64,000 nucleotides of DNA from Symsagittifera roscoffensis (Eukaryota > Xenacoelomorpha > Acoela > Convolutidae). The stretch covers positions 56,993,970 through 57,057,969 of the forward strand of contig NC_087062.1 of the NCBI RefSeq assembly GCF_963678635.1, written 5' to 3'. The translations under genes were made by a program, and so were the position numbers. The notes beneath the pieces are model-generated. The model had not been told where the DNA came from, searched no databases, and saw only the letters and a list, made by a program, of their open reading frames with translations. Positions 24,601-33,600 of the stretch are shown piece by piece. Each line of letters opens with the position of its first letter. Position 1 is the first letter of the stretch.

Positions 24601-27600
24601 TGATCGAGTAGCCTCGTTTGGTTACCTTGTTTTGGCAGCTCATGCAAACACTTTTATCGGAGCTTGAACTTGCATTGCTAACCGACAGAGTGGTGCCTGC
24701 ACCGGAAAGGACTCCCTCATATTGACTGAGCCACAAGTTAGCTAAAATAACCGCTAATGCTGATCCCATGGAAACACCGTCGCATTGTTTGTACCATCGA
24801 CCGTTAGCCATGAAATGCACGTTGGTAACTGCTAAACTCAAAAGGCGAATAAAATTGTCCTTATCAATGGGAGGCTGCTTTTCACTTGCATACAACTTGT
24901 CTGCTGCAAGGAGAATCGTTTCCACCACGGGCACCTTGGTATAGAGAATTTCTACATCCATCGAGAAAACCACCTCGTCTGGTTCCAACTCAGCAGCAAA
25001 GACGATTCCTCATATCAACAGTGGATGTCTCAATATTCGCACCTGCTATGTCTTGGAAAAACAGTGAAAGCTTGCAATTAAGGTTGTAGCAAATGCTACC
25101 CGGCAAGGAGAGCACATGTCTCAGCGGAGTGTCCTTTTTGTGGACTTTGGCGAGACCATACAATCTTGGCGGTGTACCACCTGTTGAACGGAATTCGTTA
25201 TAGATGCGTTCTGAAATTTTTCCAGCCCGGAAAAGAGAAAGGAGTTCCTGATTGAGGTCTTCCTCAATCTTGATTGTAAGTGGTTTTGCTCCTTCAACCT
25301 GCAGTTTTGTGAATTGACGATAGGAGAGGATTTTCTGCAACCTCATGCTGTAGTCTATTTCTTTCATGATGCAGAATCCAGCTCCCTTGTCTAAGGAAAC
25401 GCTCTGAGGGCATTGTCCATCAGGTGCTTGCTAACCTTCTCCACAAGTCGGTCGGCGCCTTGTTGTTTTGCCGACTTGATATACCAAGTCACAGAGGCGT
25501 TGACCTCATTGAGAGTGTCGACACTTGCACCTTCTCTTTTCAATTCAGCTAGAAAAGTATCAGCGTCAGCCAAGAAATGTAGTTCATTAAACTTCGTACG
25601 AACGGTGTGCTTGGGTCCCAGTGATAAAACATCGGTAGCCCAGCGTGGGAGTTCAACATCTACAATGGTGCACACAGTGGTTCCAATACCGCGGAGGGGT
25701 TTATCCTGCCTCGTCGCAAGACCGGCTATTTTCTTGTCATGACGCTCACATGTTTCTTTGTTCACCTGTCGTGCAAGCGCGCGCGAATGGAACACTACAT
25801 TCCTCATGTGCTCTGGTAGGTTCAGTTTCGCTATTGTCAACCGCTGCACCGCGAGACGATTACTCGCATCCTTAATTGCTCGCAATGATGCGGCAAGTTC
25901 TTTGCGCAACATGCGTCGCTGGAAGTTATGTACAATAGTCTCTTCGAAACACCCAATCTCGGAGACACGGAACTGCAAAAACCCCGGTATCAGGTCGTTC
26001 GTGAGACAGTCTCAAAAACCTCTTCCGGTAGACGCTATTTCGATGACAAATAAGGCACTTTCTGTACTTCAGCCAAACGTTCCAGATGTCTCTTTGCTGT
26101 AATATCTTCCTCCAAAGTGATGTTGGTAGTAACATTGATACCAGCAGACTGAAAAACAAAGCATACAATCAATGTTTATATCTGAGCGCTTTCGCACATT
26201 GTGTGCAGCATCAGAGAAACTATCATCTGAAATGGTCGTCATCATTGCGAACCAGTTAACAAAAAAAACCAAAACAACGGCACTAGTATATGAGTAAATA
26301 CAAATCTCGCCGATATAAACCGGAACAAAGAAAAGTGTCCATCACAACTTGAGGGTAAGCTGCCGCTGCCTGTATTCTTCGCGTTGGTTCAGTGTCGGTT
26401 GTCTCCTTGCGATATACAGGGCCTCAAGCGTTAGAAGTCGTCCTGGATCTTCAGTCTGGTCCAGAATCTTGGAGCAAATTTCGGAAGCGTCTCCGATGCA
26501 GTTTTTGAGGTGACTTCCAACGAGTGAGCTGATACGGGCATGTTCTGCTAGTCGGGTCATCAAATGCCGTGTCGTCTGACCGACATAGCTGGATTGCATC
26601 CAGAACAGGTTATTTCGTAAATGAATCGGCTATTCAGATCATCTGGTATCTTGCTCTTCAGGGAAGGTAAGACCGTTTTCATTTTCCGTGTGGTAAACAG
26701 AACGCAGGCTTCTGTGATCTTCCTGATACTTCTACTGATACGATCGGAAATGTGTCCTCTATATTCTATCAGCAGAGTGGGATGTGACTTCCTTTCTTTG
26801 AATTTCGCATCTGTAGCCCGTTGTTCCTTTTGAGTAAACATTTTACTTATTGCGTTCTCGTTTACTATTGGATCGTAATATGGCGGTGGGTACTGGGTCT
26901 TCTCGAACATGCACTTTGCTGAAACTAGTGCATTGTAGAATTTGTTCCAAATCGACGTGGTGTTATTGATGCGACAGACTGCACCTTCTTTGATATTTCG
27001 CTTTTACAGTTTCGGGGCACATGCCCGGTAGACAACATGAGACCTGTATCCGTGGGCTTGCTATACCAGGCAGTGCTGAGTTTCCCATCTTTACGTTCCA
27101 CCGTCATGTCAAGAAACGGTTATTTATTGTCCACTTTTTTTTCGCAAGTGAACCTGAGGCACGGGTGTACTTTATTAGCCTGTGACATGATGTCATCAAT
27201 GTCAGTCACTCTCGCTGTTCTAATAATGTCGTCGGCATACCTGTCAAAACTTTGGCTTTCGGGATGCATACTTGCACTTGAGCGCTGTTGGAATGACAAC
27301 CACAATACCAGGGTGTTTTGTTGCGGCTGTACCACCTCATGTCATCAACTTTTAGGTCCGTGCATTTGCGATGGCACCAGATGAGACATACATTACATCT
27401 GATCGAGTAGCCTCGTTTGGTTACCTTGTTTTGGCAGCTCATGCAAACACTTTTATCGGAGCTTGAACGTGCATTGCTAACCGACAGAGTGGTGCCTGCA
27501 CCGGAAAGGACTCCCTCATATTGACTGAGCCACAAGTTAGCTAAAATAACCGCTAATGCTGATCCCATGGAAACACCGTCGCATTGTTTGTACCATCGAC

Positions 27601-30600
27601 CGTTAGCCATGAAATGCTCGTTGGTAACTGCTAAACTCAAAAGGCGAATAAAATTGTCCTTATCAATGGGAGGCTGCTTTTCACTTGCATACAACTTGTC
27701 TGCTGCAAGGAGAATCGTTTCCACCACGGGCACGTTGGTATAGAGAATTTCTACATCCATCGAGAAAACCACCTCGTCTGGTTCCAACTCAGCAGCAAAG
27801 GCGATTCCTCATATCAACAGTGGATGTCTCAATATTCGCACCTGCTATGTCTTGGAAAAACAGTGAAAGCTTGCAATTAAGGTTGTAGTAAATGCTACCC
27901 GGCAAGGAGAGCACATGTCTCAGCGGAGTGTCCTTTTTGTGGACTTTGACGAGACCATACAATCTTGGCGGTGTACCACCTGTTGAACGGAATTCGTTAT
28001 AGATGCGTTCTGAAATTTTTCCAGCCCGGAAAAGAGAAAGGAGTTCCTGATTAAGGTCTTCCTCAATCTTGATTGTAAGTGGTTTTGCTCCTTCAGTCTG
28101 CAGTTTTGCTCCTTCAGTCTGCATAACCTTCTCCACAAGTCGGTCGGCGCCTTGTTGTTTTGCCGACTTGATATTCCAAGTCACAGAGCCGTTGACCTCA
28201 TTGAGAGTGTCGACACTTGCACCTTCTCTTTTCAATTCAGCTAGAAAAGTATCAGCGTCAGCCAAGAAATGTAGTTCATTAAACTTCGTACGAACGGGGT
28301 GCTTGGGTCCCAGTGTTAAAACATCGGTAGCCCAGCGTGGGAGTTCAACATCTACAATGGTGCTCACAGTGGTTCCAATACCGCGGAGGGGTTTATCCTG
28401 CCTCGTCGCAAGACCGGCTATTTTCTTGTCATGACGCTCACATGTTTCTTTGTTCACCTGTCGTGCAAGCGCGCGCGAATGGAACACTACATTCCTCATT
28501 ATGTGCTCTGGTAGGTTCAGTTTCGCTATTGTCAACCGCTGCACCGCGAGACGATTACTCGCATCCTCAATCGCTCGCAATGATGCGGCAAGTTCTTTGC
28601 GCAACAGGCGTCGCTGGAAGTTATGTACAATAGTCTCTTCGAAACACCCAATCTCGGAGACACGGAACTGCAAAAACCCCGGTATCAGGTCGTTCGTGAG
28701 ACAGTCTCAAAAACCTCTTCCGGTAGACGCTATTTCGATGACAAATAAGGCACTTTCTGTACTTCAGCCAAACGTTCCAGATGTCTCTTTGCTGTAATAT
28801 ATTCCTCCAAAGTGATGTTGGTAGTAACATTGATACCAGCAGAATGAAAAACAAAGCATACAATCAATGTTTATATCTGAGCGCTTTCGCACATTCTGTG
28901 CAGCATCAGAGAAACTATCATCTGAAATGGTCGTCATCATTGCGAACCAGTTAACAAAGACAAAAATTCAAAACAACTGCACTAGTATATGAGTAAATAC
29001 AAATGTCGCCGATATAAACCGGAACAAAGAAAAGAACATTGGTATAGAGACTTCGGTATAAATTTTGGTATAGATTTTGAATTTGTAGATTAAATTATAA
29101 TTGACATTTTTTTCATGTATTTAATCCAAATTGAGAAAACTGGATCAATGCGTAAAGATTAATTACGCGAAGATTAAAACAAAATTCAAGATTTTTTACT
29201 GACCTTTTGCTGCGAGTCATTGTATGGCCTAGTGCTACTTATATGGTAGACCTGAGTTTTTTTGGTCCAGAACTGACTGATAAACCATGTTTTTGCTTTG
29301 TGTTTTCAGATAGCAGAACTGAAGAAAGAATTGGCGCTTCGTGAAAACGTGAAATCAGAAAATGATCATCTGAAAACTGAATCCAAAACATTAAACCAAA
29401 AGTTGACTGAATGCAAAAGTCAGCTCTCAATGAATAAGGAGAATTTTGATATACTAGAGGCAAAACTAGCGGAGGAGCAGACCAAAATAGAGAAAGGCGA
29501 AAAGGAGTTGAACGCGAAAAACAAAGAAATTGAGAATCTCCTAAGTGAACTTCAATCTCTCAGGTCAGAAAAATTGAACGAGTATTGAAAAGCGGAGTCT
29601 TAATCAGCTGATTGGGGTGTAGACAGTGAGCAATTATCAGTTTAAAAGTTGTGATTGGCTTATCATTTTTTGCGTATTTATATATCGGCTTCAATTTATT
29701 CAGAAAGCGTTTCAAAGTTTTCAATGCATATGCCATGTTTTACTGAAGGTCAAAAAAATCATAATTCAAAGCTGAAGATTGTGTGATATTTACAGGGAGA
29801 AAAACTCGTCAATTGTCAAATTAATCCCGGCTATAGCACAACAATGTCAAAGGCTTAGATCCAACCACTCCGATGTTAGAATGCAAATCGCCGGACTAAA
29901 CAGCGAGATGTCTCCTCTTTTTCAAAGCTTGAAATCTCATATGCAGAAAACTGAAACTGCCTCAATTCAAGGTAACATGAATAGTTTATTTATTTGACGC
30001 TTTTTTTTGCGAATATGAAATACAAAAATCATTTTTTTTACGCCAGATGAATTGTGAAATTGTTCTGAAAACTCAAGTTTCTTGTTTTCAAAAATGGCCC
30101 GGCTAAATGCTGTAGTTGAGTGAAGAGATTATTTATGATTTCTATTTGTTTTTAGAAATCGACAGATTAAAACGCGATAAGACGGATTATGTGGGTCAAT
30201 TGGCGAAGCTAACCGAACAGCTGGAAGAAAGGAACGTGCAATGTACTAAATTGACCTCTGACAATGACGAGTTGCTAGGATTGGAAAAAGCATATGCCCA
30301 GCTTAAAGCTATGTATGCCGAATCCCAGCTGCAGAAAACGGGTAAGTTTTTTTGCAACAGACTGTTTCGAATTTTGCAGCATCCAAGACAGAATAGGATT
30401 TGTTTTTCCGTTTTTGGTGCAAAAAGAAGATCGTGTACCTGGATTTCTTAGTGATATTTTTTCGAGAAAATGCGCGATAATTCTAATGCGTGATTTTCTG
30501 TGAAAAATTCCTTTTTTTTGAAACATTTTCTTGTCCGTGTGAGATGGTGTTTTATTTCAGAAATGGACCAAATTGTAGCTGAGAAAAACGAGGAGCTGCG

Positions 30601-33600
30601 ACGGAAAGCATTTGAAACGGCTCAGTATCAGCAACTCAGCAGGTATGGACTCAATTAATTTCTACGGTTCTATTGCAATGATTAGAATGCTTATATCGTC
30701 TTTTTTACAGCAGCAAAGATAGTGAAATGGAAACGCTCAAAAAACAATTGGAGAACAACTCGGCTAGCTTGCAGAAATCCCTTCAATGGTATGAAACCTC
30801 CTCAGGCAATAGTATTGTAGTAATATTTCTAAGCTATTAGGATCATATAGAAATATTTAACGGCTAGTGTTTTTCTTCCAGGTACAAGGACGAGGTAGCT
30901 GCAAAGAACAGTTCCATAGCAGATTTGGAGGTCGATATCGCCCGACTGCGAGACCAAATGACAAAGAATGAAGCACTGTCGAATAGGAAGTTCGCAGAGA
31001 CCGAGCAGGCTATAACGGACTATGAGAAAATCAAAGAAGCATTTATCATAGCTAAGAGTGAAAACGAGAGCTTACGTCAGGAGAGGTTGGTGATTTCAGG
31101 CGACAGTAGTTCAAACTGGGTTGTTAACTTGATATTTTTAAGTAGGGCCCGTCCATTAGGAAAAAATCCATTTATCGATTAAAGTTCAAAATAGTTGTGA
31201 GTGTAAATGAGAATGTTTTTAGCTCTGGATAATTTTCAAAAGTTTCTACAACGGGAAAAATAAATAGTAAAACTGATTGTTGAACAGTTTTTAATTATGT
31301 TTTATTAATATAGAGAGGTGTTGATCGCTGCGCACCAGAGAAGATTAGAAGAACTGCAGGAGAACTTCCGCCAGCGACTTAACTCGGGAGGGACTGACTT
31401 TGAAGCCAAGGTCAGTGTGGAGGGTTGAAATAACATTGTCGCTAATGCATGTCCACTATGAAAGTTATTTGTTCTTGGCATCTTCTAGGAGAGCATTTTT
31501 TGTTTTGACCAAAGACGAGTTGTTTACGCAAGCAAACTCAGGTTTTATATTACGAGTTTATATTACGAGCAAAACTTAAAACTCATATCCGAGTGAGAGG
31601 GTTAGCATCCCGTGGAAGGGTTTTAAGTGTAAATGAACCAAGTGATTTTAACTTATTTTGTTCTTGATGTTTTTTCGTTAGTTTTGTTTTTCAAGAAAAG
31701 TTGTTCACGCTCTAAATTTGATTTTCCGTGGTTTGACTTATGATTTGTCTCTAGGTTCACTTCATTTATTTTTCTTAACACGAGCCAGCTTGCGAGCGTT
31801 AGTGTATTAGTACGAACCTTCTTTTTATGTAGCCTAACTCGCAAATAAAAGTGTTCATTGCAAGTGCTCTTTTATTTGGTGGCACTTTTGCTATGAGCAC
31901 GATCTGTAGCATTGGATATTTCATAGAAGCTGTTCTCTGCTTTATTTGTAGCAAGCGCTTGTCATTAATTAAGCGTCCCTGACTGAGTGGTTAATGCGTG
32001 AGACTCATAATCTCTAAGTCGCAGATCGAATCCCAGACATAGCCGAATTTTTTCCTAATTTGAGGCTTATTTCTTTTTTTTTATAGTGTTTGCGAAACGC
32101 AGCTGCGCCCCTGTGTAAAGAAGGCAAATTCCACTATCGAACAGCAAAAGGTCACGAAAAGCGTGAAAATGTCATGATAAATGTCAATTTTTAGAAAATG
32201 CTTTACGAAGCTCTTATTTTAAGAAAAAATTACCTATTGATTCAATTTTCTCTAAAAAGGATAAATTAACGAGAACAGTGCCAGTGATATACAGTATTCG
32301 AAATTTGAAGGGCTTCAACGAGCTTTAATTTTTCTTCGGAATTTGAAAGACGAAACATTTTCAATCAAGTTTTCTCGTTTTCCAGATTCTTTTTACGCTT
32401 GCGATTAGCAAGCGTTTTCATATCGGAATATAAACGTGTTTTCGGGTTAACAACTAGTTTAAGAAATTCAGTTGGATCAATTAGTGTCCTGATGACAACA
32501 GGAGAGAATGTCTGGCAACATAATTCTTGTGAGCATGTCTGCATTTCAAATGGGCGTTCCTTTCGATTTTTTGCGTTTAGTTGTAAATCAACACTTCTTT
32601 TTGATTTCATTTTTCGCTCAATATTTTTTGCTTTTTATTGTCACTTTAAGGGTTGCTTCGGCTGAATTGGTTTCGGTTGATGTTACATCTGCTTAGTTGC
32701 CTCATAAGTTGTCGTTTAAAGGATCATTTTTTAAAAATTAATTAGTGCTTACGGATAAATCATAATAAAACTTCATGGCTCAGATTGTTGTTTCATAGCT
32801 CTTTTTTTCGGCTCAACAGTCGTCTAATCAAGTTTTGTCTGCTCAGTACCCGCTTGATGAATTTTGTTTGCTAATGCTAATTTAACTCTGGGAATTGTGT
32901 TTCGCAGTATCTTTCCTCAAATTTAACCGTATTTTGCACAAAAATAAAAGAAATCAATTTTAAAACAATTTTCGGCTCAGGCAGTCGTGTTTCATCCTAT
33001 TTTTGACTCTAGCTGCCCTGTTATTTTTTAATCGCAAGTGGTTAACTTTTTCAACTGTCTGTTGACTGTTTCCCTTTTATTTTTGCTCCCGTTTGCCATT
33101 TTTTCTTGCTAAGTCTTCATCACATCGTTTTCAGTCTAAATGAAAATCCGTGACGATGAATGAAATAATTTGGCGTTTTAATAATTCTTCCTTATTGCTT
33201 CAATAAAACTAAAATGGTAAATAATTAATCGAAAAAGTTAGTAGCAAGGTTGCTCCCATAAGCGCGGAGACCCGAAGGACCCGACTGCCTCTTAAGGTGT
33301 CTGAATTATTTTTTCTGGTAAAAAAAGATGAAATTTATAACAAATTTGGATTTTGATTGAAAATCTTGCTCGCAACCTTTTTAAGCCCAAAATGATGCAC
33401 TTTACGTCTGCTTGCACAATAATCAGTGAATAAGCCTGGTTACAGGTGAAATATCGTTTCATATTTGAGCTCATAGCTTGGATATTTTTCTGGAGGTATA
33501 AAAATTCCTTTGAATTAATATTCGAAAGTAACTTAAAGAAAAAACATCCCCAGGCACTTATAATGCGATGCTTTCTTGGATTTGCTCACATCAGAGAATT

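Larger units (their letters stand above)
23700..26345 (-). mobile_element. Penelope-like element, copy 1 (defective)
   Basis: A minus-strand element bounded by terminal direct repeats shared with copy 2 (about 23705-23890 and 26155-26345). It has the RT plus GIY-YIG endonuclease architecture that defines Penelope-like elements. Compared with copy 2 it lacks about 350 bp around 24498, removing RT motif C, but keeps about 100 bp near 25310-25430 that copy 2 has lost. Frames change several times, so it cannot make an intact protein. Confidence 0.88.
26155..29035 (-). mobile_element. Penelope-like element, copy 2 (more complete)
   Basis: Head-to-tail with copy 1 on the minus strand and very similar to it. 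It retains RT motif C (RYADDII near 27240) that copy 1 has lost. Relative to copy 1 it lacks about 100 bp near 28105-28120, where a short 'gctccttcagtctgca' block is duplicated. It sits inside intron 1 of the LEKR1-like gene in antisense. Confidence 0.88.

Noticed and set aside
31970-32045. Functional tRNA-Met gene
   Set aside because: The anticodon loop and boxes fit but the acceptor stem does not pair, and the SINE-type tail follows. Called a SINE.
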